Shown: in pieces, positions 20,162 through 28,353 of the stretch
Layout: every line of letters begins with the position of its first letter
How positions within the stretch are numbered: position 1 is the first letter of the stretch
DNA from: JAEUMD01 sp050250815
Lineage (GTDB): Bacteria > Pseudomonadota > Alphaproteobacteria > Rhizobiales > Hyphomicrobiaceae
Direction of reading: 5' to 3'
Length of the DNA: 64,000 nt
Assembly: GCA_050250815.1 (NCBI GenBank)
Contig: JBFWNY010000020.1
Location: forward strand, 3,234-67,233
Notes under the pieces: generated by a model
What the model saw: only the letters and a program-made list of their open reading frames with translations
Database searches by the model: none
Told to the model about the DNA's origin: nothing
Made by a program: the position numbers and the translations under genes

Positions 20162-21061
20162 ATGTCCGAGAAAGGCACCCCCATCCTGCACATGCTCGAT
20201 CCCAGCGAGCACGTCAGCCCGTTCGACGTGAACATGGCAGCCGACGCCGGCTTCAAGGTCATCATTCCCTATACCCACGTCGAGCTGACGAAGGTCACCG
20301 CTCTGGTGCAGGACGCGATCTTCTCGCGCCCACCCCACTACGGGCCGCAGACGGGTGTGTTCTTCGGCGGCAAGGACGCGATCCTCGCTCTCGACATGAT
20401 GAAGGCGGCGCGCGAGGCGATGGTGCCGCCGTTCGAGATTTCCACGTTCGCCGACCCCGCTGGCTCGTTCACGACGGCGGCGGCGATGGTGGCCTGCGTC
20501 GAGAAGGTGCTGAAGGACAAATTCAACCGCAGCTGGAAAGGCGTGAAGGTCGCCGTATTCGGCGCTACCGGCGTCGTCGGCTTCGCCTCCTCGATCATCG
20601 CAGCGCTCGAGGGCGCCGATGTCCGCCTCGTCGCCCATCGTGGCGTCGATCGCGTCGTCAAGTCCGCCGCCGTCTCGAAGGAGCGCTTCGGCGTCGATCT
20701 GGAAGCGGTGGCCGGCGAGACCGCCGATCAGAAGCGCGACATCATCGCCGATGCCGAAGTGATCTTCGCGGCGGCCGCGGCGGGCGTTCAGGTCGTCTCC
20801 AAGGAGCACAAGGAGCTGGCGAAGAACCTGCTCGTCATCGCCGACGTCAACGCCGTGCCGCCGCCCGGCGTCGAAGGCATGGACCTGTTCATGAAGGGCG
20901 AGCCGCTGCCCGGCTGCAGTGCACTCGGCGTCGGTCCTCTCGCCATCGGCGACGTCAAGTACAAGACCGAAAGCGGTCTCTTCAAGCAGATGATCGCGTC
21001 CGACAAGGCGGTACACTTCGACTTCCGCGATGCGTTCGCCCTCGCCCGTACCTTCGTCTGA
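20162..21061 (+). CDS. mtdB: NAD(P)-dependent methylene-H4MPT dehydrogenase
   Basis: A 299-residue cytoplasmic enzyme that oxidises methylene-H4MPT to methenyl-H4MPT with NAD or NADP. The N-terminal HMLDPSEHVSPFDVNMAADAG segment is typical of MtdA/MtdB. The Rossmann nucleotide-binding loop, VAVFGATGVVGFASS, is near residue 130. IADVNAVPPPGVEGMD lies near residue 220. It follows mptG after 11 bases with a ribosome binding site. I call MtdB rather than MtdA because of its setting among H4MPT genes; the two are close paralogues. Confidence 0.95.
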   Translation: MSEKGTPILHMLDPSEHVSPFDVNMAADAGFKVIIPYTHVELTKVTALVQDAIFSRPPHYGPQTGVFFGGKDAILALDMMKAAREAMVPPFEISTFADPAGSFTTAAAMVACVEKVLKDKFNRSWKGVKVAVFGATGVVGFASSIIAALEGADVRLVAHRGVDRVVKSAAVSKERFGVDLEAVAGETADQKRDIIADAEVIFAAAAAGVQVVSKEHKELAKNLLVIADVNAVPPPGVEGMDLFMKGEPLPGCSALGVGPLAIGDVKYKTESGLFKQMIASDKAVHFDFRDAFALARTFV

Positions 21062-21078
21062 TACGGGACCGGACTGAG

Positions 21079-22230
21079 GTGGACGCGCCGTCCATCCTGA
21101 TCGCGGGCTTCTCGGGACGCGCGCTCGCCCAGTCGGCGCGCCGCGCGGGATACCTGCCCCTCGTCGCCGACGCGTTCGGCGACGAGGACACACGGGCGCT
21201 TGCACTCGCGTCCGAGGTGGTTCCAGGAGCGCTTCAGCGTGGCTTCCGTAGCAAGCCGTTGCTCGGCGCTCTTTCACGCCTCGCCGCACGCGCTCCCACT
21301 CCGCCCATCGGGCTCGTCCTGGGAACCGGATTCGAGGACCGGCCAGCACTCATCGCCGAGCTTACCCGCACGTTCACCCTGATCGGCTGCGCGGCAGAGG
21401 CCGTCGCGGCCGCAAAGGACCCGACGAGGCTGTTCGCTGTTGCGCGCGACCTGGGTATTCCCCACCCGGCCACAGACGTGACGCCGCCGGACAGCGGTAG
21501 AGGCTGGATTTCGAAGCGCGTCGGCGGCACCGGAGGCACACACATCGCCCGCTGCCGCGCGACGGTCGCGCCGCGCGCCGGACGCTATTTCCAGCGCGAG
21601 GAGACCGGAGAGCCGCTGTCGATGCTTGGCGTCGTCGGGCGCACCTCGGCATTTGCATTCACGCGTAGCTGGCTGGCGCCCATGCCCCGCCGCCCGTTCC
21701 GCTTTGGCGGTATCGCCGGTTCCGTCGACGTCGAGCCCGACATCGAGGCCCGCCTTATCGAAACGGGACTCGATCTCACCCGCGCGCTCGGGCTCGTCGG
21801 CCTCGTGTCGTTCGACTTCCTCGTCACGGACGAGGGACCGCTTCTGATCGAGATCAATCCGCGTCCGTCCGCGTCCCTGGATGTGCTCGACGACGAGTCC
21901 GGCACGTTGTTCTCCGCCCACCTGGCAGCGTTCGAAACGGGCGATCCGGCAGGCGTGCTAGCGCAACGCTGGCAGCCGCGGCCACGCGCGATCGCCTATC
22001 TTTACGCGGATGACGGTGCTGTGACGGCGCCAGCAGCGGCCTGGTCCGAATGGACCTCGGACCGGCCGCGGGCAGGGACGGTCATCCCACTGCACGCACC
22101 CGCACTGACCGTTCATGCCGCCGCTGCGACGCCGGATACTGCGGCGGCCGAAGCGGTCCATCGCTTGGGCGCAGCAAAAGCCGTGCTATACGGTCAGGAA
22201 AAAAGCCTCGGGAAGGAAACGCCGCGATGA
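21079..22230 (+). CDS. ATP-grasp protein of the H4MPT/methanofuran cluster
   Basis: A 383-residue protein starting with GTG, with an N-terminal pre-ATP-grasp domain and a C-terminal ATP-grasp fold. The central GWISKRVGGTGGTHIARC segment provides the ATP lysine and the flexible glycine-rich loop, and LLIEINPRPSASLDVLDDE provides the Mg-binding E-x-N pair. Such genes accompany mtdB and mch in methylotrophs and were labelled only by orf numbers. A ligase joining an amino acid, for example glutamate or tyrosine, to a C1 cofactor is the natural guess, by analogy with the archaeal ATP-grasp ligase MfnD, but the reaction is not shown by sequence. Confidence 0.85.
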   Translation: MDAPSILIAGFSGRALAQSARRAGYLPLVADAFGDEDTRALALASEVVPGALQRGFRSKPLLGALSRLAARAPTPPIGLVLGTGFEDRPALIAELTRTFTLIGCAAEAVAAAKDPTRLFAVARDLGIPHPATDVTPPDSGRGWISKRVGGTGGTHIARCRATVAPRAGRYFQREETGEPLSMLGVVGRTSAFAFTRSWLAPMPRRPFRFGGIAGSVDVEPDIEARLIETGLDLTRALGLVGLVSFDFLVTDEGPLLIEINPRPSASLDVLDDESGTLFSAHLAAFETGDPAGVLAQRWQPRPRAIAYLYADDGAVTAPAAAWSEWTSDRPRAGTVIPLHAPALTVHAAAATPDTAAAEAVHRLGAAKAVLYGQEKSLGKETPR

Positions 22231-23198
22231 AAATGAACGGTTTCGACACCGTCAGCGTCTCTGCGCGCGCACAGCGCATCGTCGACAAGCTCATTGAGGA
22301 CGCCGCAGCGCTGCGCTGCGTCGTCAGCACCGGCGAAGCTGGTGAGCGCCGCATCGATTGCGGCGCGGCCACGCGCGGCGGCCTGGAGGCCGGCCGGCGC
22401 CTCGGCGAAATCTGCATGGGGGGCCTGGGCACCGTCACACTCGCAAACCGCTCGGGTCTTGAGCGCTGGCCACTCGCCGTCATGGTGCATTCCACCAATC
22501 CCGTCGTAGCGTGCCTTGGCAGCCAGTATGCTGGCTGGACCATCACCGACGAGGCAACCGGCTTCTTCGCGCTCGGCTCGGGCCCCGCGCGTGCGATGTC
22601 GCGGGTCGAGAAGCTCTATGAGGAGCTCGGCTATGCGGACACCGGAGATCGCACGGCGCTGGTCATCGAGGGTGACAACGCGCCTCCTGCCGCCGTCGCG
22701 AGCAGCGTGGCGAAAGCATGCGGAATCCCTGCCACCGGCCTCACCATTCTCTACGCCCCTACGGGCAGCCTTGCCGGCGGCGTGCAGATCGCTGCGCGCG
22801 TGCTGGAAGTGGCCTTGCACAAGGCCCACGAGTTGCACTTCCCGCTCGAGAACATCGTCGACGGCTATGGCTCAGCACCGATCGCTCCACCGATCCCCGA
22901 TTTCATCAAAGCCATGGGCCGCACCAACGATGCAATCATCTACGGCGGTCGCATCCAGCTGTTCGTGACGGGCGAGGACGATGCAGCCCGTGCGCTGGCC
23001 GAGCGTCTGCCCAGCCGCTCCTCGTCCGCCTACGGGCAGCCCTTCGCCGAGATCTTTGCGGCGGTGAATGGCGACTTCTACAAGATCGACCCGATGCTGT
23101 TCTCGCCTGCGCTGGTCACCGTGTCGAACCTCGACACCGGCAACTCCTTCAGTGCCGGCGCGCTGGCGCCCGAGATCGTCGATGCGAGCTTCCGCTGA
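22227..23198 (+). CDS. mch: Methenyl-H4MPT cyclohydrolase
   Basis: A 323-residue enzyme interconverting methenyl-H4MPT and formyl-H4MPT in formaldehyde oxidation. Typical stretches are IDCGAATRGGLEAGRRLGEICMGGLG near residue 45, MVHSTNPVVACLGSQYAGW near 88, SGPARAMSRVEKLYEELGY near 120 and MGRTNDAIIYGGRIQLFV near 230. The ATG at 22227 overlaps the stop of the preceding ATP-grasp gene and has a GGAAGGA box, so the longer upstream frame is rejected. Confidence 0.97.
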   Translation: MKMNGFDTVSVSARAQRIVDKLIEDAAALRCVVSTGEAGERRIDCGAATRGGLEAGRRLGEICMGGLGTVTLANRSGLERWPLAVMVHSTNPVVACLGSQYAGWTITDEATGFFALGSGPARAMSRVEKLYEELGYADTGDRTALVIEGDNAPPAAVASSVAKACGIPATGLTILYAPTGSLAGGVQIAARVLEVALHKAHELHFPLENIVDGYGSAPIAPPIPDFIKAMGRTNDAIIYGGRIQLFVTGEDDAARALAERLPSRSSSAYGQPFAEIFAAVNGDFYKIDPMLFSPALVTVSNLDTGNSFSAGALAPEIVDASFR

Positions 23199-24132
23199 CG
23201 CCGCCGGTGCCGGCGGCTGCGCACGGCCGCTGTCGATCGTCCTGTTCGTCGAGGACGGCGGTGGCGACTGGCACGCGCGCCAGCTCGCCGCGGCTATGAC
23301 AGCACGGGGTGCCCGCGTCGTTACGACGACGCTCAAAGCCTGCGCGTTCGATACCCGGTTGCCGTCGGGGATCGACATCCCCGGCTTTGGCGGAGCACTG
23401 CCCGATGGCGCCTTCGTGCGATCGGTGTCCACTGGCACGCTGGAGCAGATCACGCTTCGGCTGGGTCTGCTCCACGCGCTGAGCCACAGCGGTGTGCGCG
23501 TTTGGAATACCGCCCGCACCATCGAGCGGTGCGTGGACAAATCGACCGCCACCTTTCTGTTTCAGCACGCGGGGCTTCCGGTGCCAGAGACGATGGCGGC
23601 CGAGGGTGCCGACCGGGCCGCGCGATTTCTCGCAACCGTCGGCGAGATCGTAGTCAAGCCGCTGTTCGGCAGCCAGGGGAATGGCATTCGCCGTGCCGCC
23701 AATTCGCAGGAGCTGCCCGCGCCCGACGACGTGGGCGAGGTCTACTACGCGCAGCGCTACCTGGAGCCACAGTCGGAAAGCGGCTTCAGGGATTGGCGCG
23801 TGCTCGTGTCCAAAGCGCGCGTCGTGGCCGCGATGGCGCGCGTGGGCGACACGTGGATCACCAATATCCATCAGGGTGCCCGCGCAGAGCCGGTCGGGGC
23901 TGGCTTGTCGCGGGATCTCAGCAATCTGGCGCTGCGGGCCGTGGAGGCGCTCGGAGCCGACTACGCCGGCGTCGACCTCATCCGCGGCAGCGACGGCACG
24001 CTCCGTGTCCTGGAGATCAACTCGAACCCGGCCTGGAAAGGTCTACAGGGTGTGACAGACGCCAACATCGCCGAGACGCTGGCCGAGGACTTCCTCGACG
24101 CCGTCCGCCTGAGTGACTTGTGCGAGCAATGA
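23182..24132 (+). CDS. RimK-like ATP-grasp ligase of the H4MPT cluster
   Basis: About 316 residues with the ATP-grasp fold: WNTARTIERCVDKSTATFLFQHAGLPVPET is typical of RimK/MptN-like ligases, GEIVVKPLFGSQGNGIRR carries the ATP lysine and glycine loop, and LRVLEINSNPAWKGLQGVT supplies the metal-binding E-x-N. It is related to archaeal tetrahydromethanopterin/F420 glutamate ligases, so a ligase tailoring H4MPT or methanofuran is plausible, but the substrate is not known. The ATG at 23182 makes a 17-base overlap with mch; no better start exists. The next gene overlaps by four bases. Confidence 0.82.
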   Translation: MRASADAAGAGGCARPLSIVLFVEDGGGDWHARQLAAAMTARGARVVTTTLKACAFDTRLPSGIDIPGFGGALPDGAFVRSVSTGTLEQITLRLGLLHALSHSGVRVWNTARTIERCVDKSTATFLFQHAGLPVPETMAAEGADRAARFLATVGEIVVKPLFGSQGNGIRRAANSQELPAPDDVGEVYYAQRYLEPQSESGFRDWRVLVSKARVVAAMARVGDTWITNIHQGARAEPVGAGLSRDLSNLALRAVEALGADYAGVDLIRGSDGTLRVLEINSNPAWKGLQGVTDANIAETLAEDFLDAVRLSDLCEQ

Positions 24133-25016
24133 GCGCGTCGTCCCCGCCGCCTGCGACGGAGGCGATCGCCGCGGCGTTCCTTGAAGCGTGCCGCGATGAG
24201 CTCTCCGCGCTGAAGCCTGGCAACGTGCATATCCATGCCGCCGGCCACGACATGGACTGGCAGCTCTTCGAAGCAGCAGCCAAGGCGGCTGAGCCATTCG
24301 TCGCCGCTCCCGGCCTGGGCGTCGGCGAGCGAATCCGTTCCGCTGTGGCGGCCAGCATGACCACGGCAGGCTGCAACACGAACCTTGGCATTCTCCTGCT
24401 CTGCGTTCCCCTGGCCGAGGCGGGCCTGCGCCTGGCCGCGTCGAGGACGTCCGCCGACGCCGTCCGCCTGAGAGCCGCCCTCCGAGGCGCTCTCGACGAC
24501 CTCAACCAGGCCGACGCGGTAGCGGTCTACGAGGCAATCCGGCTCGCCAACCCAGGCGGACTGGGCCGCGATGAGGAAGCCGACGTGGCGGACGCTCCAT
24601 CTCTCGGGCTGGTCGCCGCTATGCGCATCGCGGCAGGCCGTGACCGGATCGCACGCGCATACACGGACGGATTTGCCGACGTGTTCGCGGACCACCTGCC
24701 CGTTTGGCGCGAGTTCGCGCGCGAGGCGGGACAGGGCGGGCGTCATCTCGCCGTCACAAGTTTGCACATGTCGATCCTGGCGCGCTTTCCCGACAGTCAC
24801 ATCGTGCGAAAACACGGGGCGATGGTGGCCGAGCGGGTGCGCGATATGGCGGCGCACACATTGGCGGCCGGACGGCCGCTGGTGGAAGCAACCGATATGG
24901 CAAAACTGTTCGAACTCGACCACGCCCTGAAATCCGAGCGCCTAAACCCGGGTACGACCGCCGACTTTGTCGTGGCAACCCTGTTTGCCGACCGCCTTGC
25001 CGCCGGCCGACTTTAA
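24129..25016 (+). CDS. CitG-like (triphosphoribosyl-dephospho-CoA synthase family) protein
   Basis: A 295-residue protein of the CitG/MdcB fold: ACRDELSALKPGNVHIHAAGHDM (the KPGNV motif), TTAGCNTNLGILLLCVPLAEA (the NTNLG motif) and a DNRHL-like region replaced by SLHMSILARFPDSHIVRKHG. CitG proper makes the citrate lyase prosthetic group, but no citrate lyase genes are here, and methylotrophs regularly carry this paralogue beside mch and fae. A role in transferring a ribosyl-phosphate group during H4MPT or methanofuran assembly is a guess. It is last in the plus-strand operon. Confidence 0.82.
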   Translation: MSASSPPPATEAIAAAFLEACRDELSALKPGNVHIHAAGHDMDWQLFEAAAKAAEPFVAAPGLGVGERIRSAVAASMTTAGCNTNLGILLLCVPLAEAGLRLAASRTSADAVRLRAALRGALDDLNQADAVAVYEAIRLANPGGLGRDEEADVADAPSLGLVAAMRIAAGRDRIARAYTDGFADVFADHLPVWREFAREAGQGGRHLAVTSLHMSILARFPDSHIVRKHGAMVAERVRDMAAHTLAAGRPLVEATDMAKLFELDHALKSERLNPGTTADFVVATLFADRLAAGRL

Positions 25017-25238
25017 AGGCTTGTCTCGCACCTGTTCCTAGCGTTATTTAGCGCCGGTGCTGACGGCGCCGCTATCTGGCGAACCGGTTCGGTGGGGGTA
25101 CCCACCGTTCGCTGAAACTGGGATAGCTCGCAAGACGGGCGGGACGGCCCTGGTGAAACCTTTGCTGAGGTATGACCCTCTCCAAGGTGTGGCCGGACCC
25201 AGTTGAATAGCATTTCAAAAACACGGAGGAATCCCGGT

Positions 25239-25751
25239 ATGGCAACGATCAATAAGGTCATGGTTGGCGAGTCGCTGGTCGGCGACGGCAACGAGGTCGC
25301 CCACATCGACCTCATCATCGGTCCGCGCGGCTCGGCCGCCGAGACCGCGTTCTGCAACTCGCTGACCAACAACAAGGACGGCTTCACCGCGCTGCTCGCG
25401 GTCATCGCGCCCAACCTGCCGTGCAAGCCGAATACCTTGATGTTCAACAAGGTCACCATCAAGGATGCGCGCCAGGCCGTGCAGATGTTCGGACCCGCCC
25501 AGTACGGCGTCGCCAAGGCCGTGCAGGACTCGGTTGCCGAGGGCGTGATCCCCGCCGATCAGGCCGACGATCTCTACATCTGCGTCGGCGTGTTCATCCA
25601 CTGGGAAGCGGCCGACGACGCCAAGATCCAGGACTTCAACTACCGCGCGACGAAGGAAGCCCTCGCCCGCGCCATCGCCGGCAAGCCTACGGCTGCCGAA
25701 GCGACGGCTCAGCGCAACTCGGCCGCCCACCCGTTCGCTGCCAAGTCTTGA
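25239..25751 (+). CDS. fae: Formaldehyde-activating enzyme Fae
   Basis: A 170-residue cytoplasmic enzyme that accelerates condensation of formaldehyde with H4MPT to methylene-H4MPT. It is almost identical in pattern to the Methylorubrum enzyme: [20 protein letters not shown] with the conserved His22, [39 protein letters not shown] and [15 protein letters not shown]. The ATG at 25239 has a strong GGAGG box. The gene has its own 222-base upstream region and a terminator, so it can be expressed separately at the high level usual for Fae. Confidence 0.98.
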   Translation: MATINKVMVGESLVGDGNEVAHIDLIIGPRGSAAETAFCNSLTNNKDGFTALLAVIAPNLPCKPNTLMFNKVTIKDARQAVQMFGPAQYGVAKAVQDSVAEGVIPADQADDLYICVGVFIHWEAADDAKIQDFNYRATKEALARAIAGKPTAAEATAQRNSAAHPFAAKS

Positions 25752-25900
25752 AGCGGAAACCATCCTGGGCAGGAAAAACACGATAAAGCCCCACCTATGA
25801 AGGGGGGTCTGCTACAGCGATTGGGTAATCTGCTTTCTGGCCGCTGGGGCGGCTGACCAAAACAACCGGACGCCCGTTTTGCGGACGTTTGGAGATTTCA

Positions 25901-25934
25901 GGGCCGGCACCCTTTGGGTTGCCGGTCCTTTTTT
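25901..25934 (+). terminator. Rho-independent terminator after fae
   Basis: GGGCCGGCACCC and GGGTTGCCGGTCC form an imperfect stem around TTT, followed by a run of six T, in the plus-strand direction about 150 bases after fae. The stretch between fae and this stem contains no gene. On the other side lies the end of the convergent HisA-like gene. Confidence 0.85.
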
Positions 25935-25944
25935 CACTTCGCGC

Positions 25945-26664
25945 TCAGGGAATCCGGCCGGCGTGGATTGCGGAGGCGACCAGAACCCCGTGCGCGCCGC
26001 TCCGCGCCAGCAGCGCGAGGTCCGACGCACCCCGCACGCCACCTGCCGCATAAATGCGGGCAGCTGGAGCGAGACGGCGCAGCGCCACGACGCGCTCGAA
26101 GTCGGGCCCGGCATCGGCGCCGACCGCCGCCAGCGTCATCGCCACGACGTCGACCGGCCAGTCTTCGGCAGCGTCGAGGACCGCTGCGGGGCCCAGCATC
26201 ACATCACCTCGGAAGTCGAGAGACAACACGGCACGGGATCCGGCAGCCGCTCGTATCGCACGCCAGTCATCGAGCGTATGCAGCGTCTCGGTTCCCACCA
26301 CGGGGCGAATATTTCCAAGCTTCAAGACGGCCTCCACCTCGCGCGGTGAAGAGGCGCCGTTGTCCACCCAGATCTCAACTCCGGGGAGTGCATGCGTCAG
26401 TTCGCGCAGTGTGCCGAGGTCGGGGCGGCCCGTCGTGATGCCGTCGAGGTCGGCAACGTACAGCTTGGTCGCACCCGTGCGGTCGAGAAGACCGCGGGCC
26501 ACCGCGGCCGGGCTCGCATCGACGGCCAGAGCCGTCACGATGGGTCGATAGGTAGCGCGGTCCCCGCCGCGCGCCGCCACAACGATTCCGCCCATGACAT
26601 CGATCACGGGCACGATCTCGACGCCTTGCTTCGCGCTCAAGCCGGTGTCACCTATAGCCGCCAT
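25945..26664 (-). CDS. HisA/HisF-related TIM-barrel protein of the C1 cofactor cluster
   Basis: A 239-residue (beta/alpha)8-barrel protein related to HisA: VPVIDVMGGIVVAARGGDRATYRP at the N-terminus, LYVADLDGITTGRPD near residue 75, LSLDFRGDV near 145 and IYAAGGVRGASDLALLARSGAHGVLVASAIH at the phosphate-binding end. True HisA has DLDGAR-type substrate contacts and lies in a his operon; neither applies here. Orthologues accompany H4MPT/methanofuran genes in methylotrophs and methanogens, so a step in cofactor synthesis is likely but unknown. The ATG at 26664 has a GGGAGG box. Confidence 0.82.
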   Translation of the reverse strand: MAAIGDTGLSAKQGVEIVPVIDVMGGIVVAARGGDRATYRPIVTALAVDASPAAVARGLLDRTGATKLYVADLDGITTGRPDLGTLRELTHALPGVEIWVDNGASSPREVEAVLKLGNIRPVVGTETLHTLDDWRAIRAAAGSRAVLSLDFRGDVMLGPAAVLDAAEDWPVDVVAMTLAAVGADAGPDFERVVALRRLAPAARIYAAGGVRGASDLALLARSGAHGVLVASAIHAGRIP

Positions 26665-26712
26665 GCACCTCCCTCTCACGCACGCTGGCCGCCCTCGCGG
26701 GGACACGGCGCC

Positions 26713-27744
26713 ATGACCCTGATCGCCGGATTAGACGTCGGCGGCGCCCATCTCAAGGTCGCCGTGGTCGAGGACGGCCGCGCAATACGCGTGCAGCAGC
26801 TCATGTGCCCGCTCTGGCGCGGCATCGATCGGCTGGATACTGCCCTTGCGGAAGCTACACGGATCGTCTCCGGCTGCGACCGCGTCGCGGTGACGATGAC
26901 AGGTGAGCTTTCCGACCTGTTCGAGAGCCGGCGGCAGGGCGTCGGGGTCTTGGCGGAAAGGTTGACGCGGGAGTTCGGAGAAAACACCCGCTTCTGGATG
27001 GGTGAGCGGGCCTTCGGCACGTGCGACTGCGCCATCGAGCATCATCGCGACGTTGGCTCGACCAACTTTCTCGCCACCGCCAAGGCCATTGCGGCGCGGC
27101 TGCCCGACGCCATCCTCATCGATCTGGGCTCGACGACAGCCGACATCGTTCCCGTTGCCGGCGGACGGCCCGGGCCTCTGTACCTGGACGACGCCGGCCG
27201 GCAGGCGAGTGGCGAACTCGTCTACACGGGGTTCACCCGCACTGCCGTGATGGGCGTGACACAGGTGGCACCCTTCGGCGGCCAGTGGGTGACGCTGGCA
27301 CGCGAGTATCTGGCGACGATGGCTGACGTCCGCCGCGTTCTTGGCAACCTCGACGATGCCGTCGACCTGCACGATACGGCAGATGGGCGTGGCAAGAGCC
27401 TAGCAGAAAGCACGCAGCGTCTGGCGCGGATGCTGGGCCGCGATGCCGGTGACGGCACCGCCGCTCAGTGGCGCTCTGCCGCGCGCCACGTGGAGGAGTG
27501 CCAGCTCCGCTCGATCCACGACGGCCTGATGCTCGTGCTGTCGCGGCATCCCGACCTCGAGGCGGCGCGCGTCGTCACCGCGGGCATCGGAGCGGATGCC
27601 GCCGCGGCTGTCGCCCGTCGTGCCGGACTGTCGCCAATCCCGTTCGGAGAATTGGTGGAAGCCGATAAAAGTTGCGTCCTTCACGCGACGCATTGCGCAC
27701 CGGCCGTTGCCGTGGCGATGCTTGCGGCCGGCATCGCCGCCTGA
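26713..27744 (+). CDS. mfnF: Methanofuran biosynthesis protein MfnF-like (hydantoinase/oxoprolinase family)
   Basis: A 343-residue protein with the actin/hexokinase-like ATPase fold of the hydantoinase A family: GLDVGGAHLKVAVVEDG at the N-terminus, VAVTMTGELSDLF near residue 60, FWMGERAFG, LIDLGSTTADIVPVAGG near 140, and a C-terminal VVTAGIGADAAAAVARR. MfnF in methanogens couples the activated furan to tyramine-glutamate in methanofuran synthesis. Assignment rests on family and on mfnB and mfnE nearby. The ATG at 26713 is 49 bases from the divergent HisA-like gene start. Confidence 0.85.
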   Translation: MTLIAGLDVGGAHLKVAVVEDGRAIRVQQLMCPLWRGIDRLDTALAEATRIVSGCDRVAVTMTGELSDLFESRRQGVGVLAERLTREFGENTRFWMGERAFGTCDCAIEHHRDVGSTNFLATAKAIAARLPDAILIDLGSTTADIVPVAGGRPGPLYLDDAGRQASGELVYTGFTRTAVMGVTQVAPFGGQWVTLAREYLATMADVRRVLGNLDDAVDLHDTADGRGKSLAESTQRLARMLGRDAGDGTAAQWRSAARHVEECQLRSIHDGLMLVLSRHPDLEAARVVTAGIGADAAAAVARRAGLSPIPFGELVEADKSCVLHATHCAPAVAVAMLAAGIAA

Positions 27745-27745
27745 G

Positions 27746-28321
27746 CTACGATCCGGCCTGAGCGCCACGCCAGGCGTCGACCTTCTCCATCAACCAGCCC
27801 CACGCCTCGCGTTCGCGCTCGCCCGCCGTCTTGTCAATGGCGATGTTCAGATAGGCGATCTCGCTCTCGATCTTCTCGCGCGACAACATATTGAGCCGCG
27901 TCACCAGCACGGCCGCCTCGATGACGGCACCCTGCGCGCGGTTGAAGCCGCCCCAGAGGCGGTGCCCGGCCTCGTGAACCCTACGGCAATAAAAGCGCGG
28001 GCGCTGCACGTCGTCCTCGAAACGCTCGACGGTCAGCTCCCAGTGCGTCGCGGCAGCGGTGAGCACCGCGCCGTCACCGCGTTCTGCGCGCCGCAGCGGC
28101 CAGTTCTTGCGGCCGGTCACGCAGCCGGCGAACAGGCGCACGTCCTCGGTGTGGTTGGCCACCGCAAAGCCGTTCGCGAGCAGATTGTCGAGCGTGCGCG
28201 AGGGTTTGAACGGCGCGATGACCCAGGTGTCGTCGTCACCGGCAATCAATCCCAGTGGCGCGATGTGGACGTCGCCATCCGGTCCGCGGGTAGTCACTAT
28301 GGTCTCGACGATGTACGGCAT
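27746..28321 (-). CDS. DUF447 family protein
   Basis: A 191-residue protein of the DUF447 family, which has a flavin-reductase-like split-barrel: PYIVETIVTTRGPDGDVHIAPLGLI, then FKPSRTLDNLLANGFAVANHTEDVRLFAGCVTGR, and WGGFNRAQGAVIEAAVLVTRLN. DUF447 genes occur in methanogens and H4MPT-using methylotrophs, which suggests a role in C1 cofactor synthesis; the reaction is unassigned. It is last in the minus-strand operon that begins with DUF3280. Its stop lies one base past the mfnF stop in the convergent arrangement. Confidence 0.85.
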   Translation of the reverse strand: MPYIVETIVTTRGPDGDVHIAPLGLIAGDDDTWVIAPFKPSRTLDNLLANGFAVANHTEDVRLFAGCVTGRKNWPLRRAERGDGAVLTAAATHWELTVERFEDDVQRPRFYCRRVHEAGHRLWGGFNRAQGAVIEAAVLVTRLNMLSREKIESEIAYLNIAIDKTAGEREREAWGWLMEKVDAWRGAQAGS

Positions 28322-28353
28322 CTTCCCTCCCGGCGTCGCGTGCTTGAGGCGAT

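Noticed and set aside
25050..25106. Inverted repeats upstream of fae as a riboswitch or terminator
   Set aside because: AGCGCCG/CGGCGC and GGTGGG/CCCACC pair only locally and have no T-run or known riboswitch pattern.
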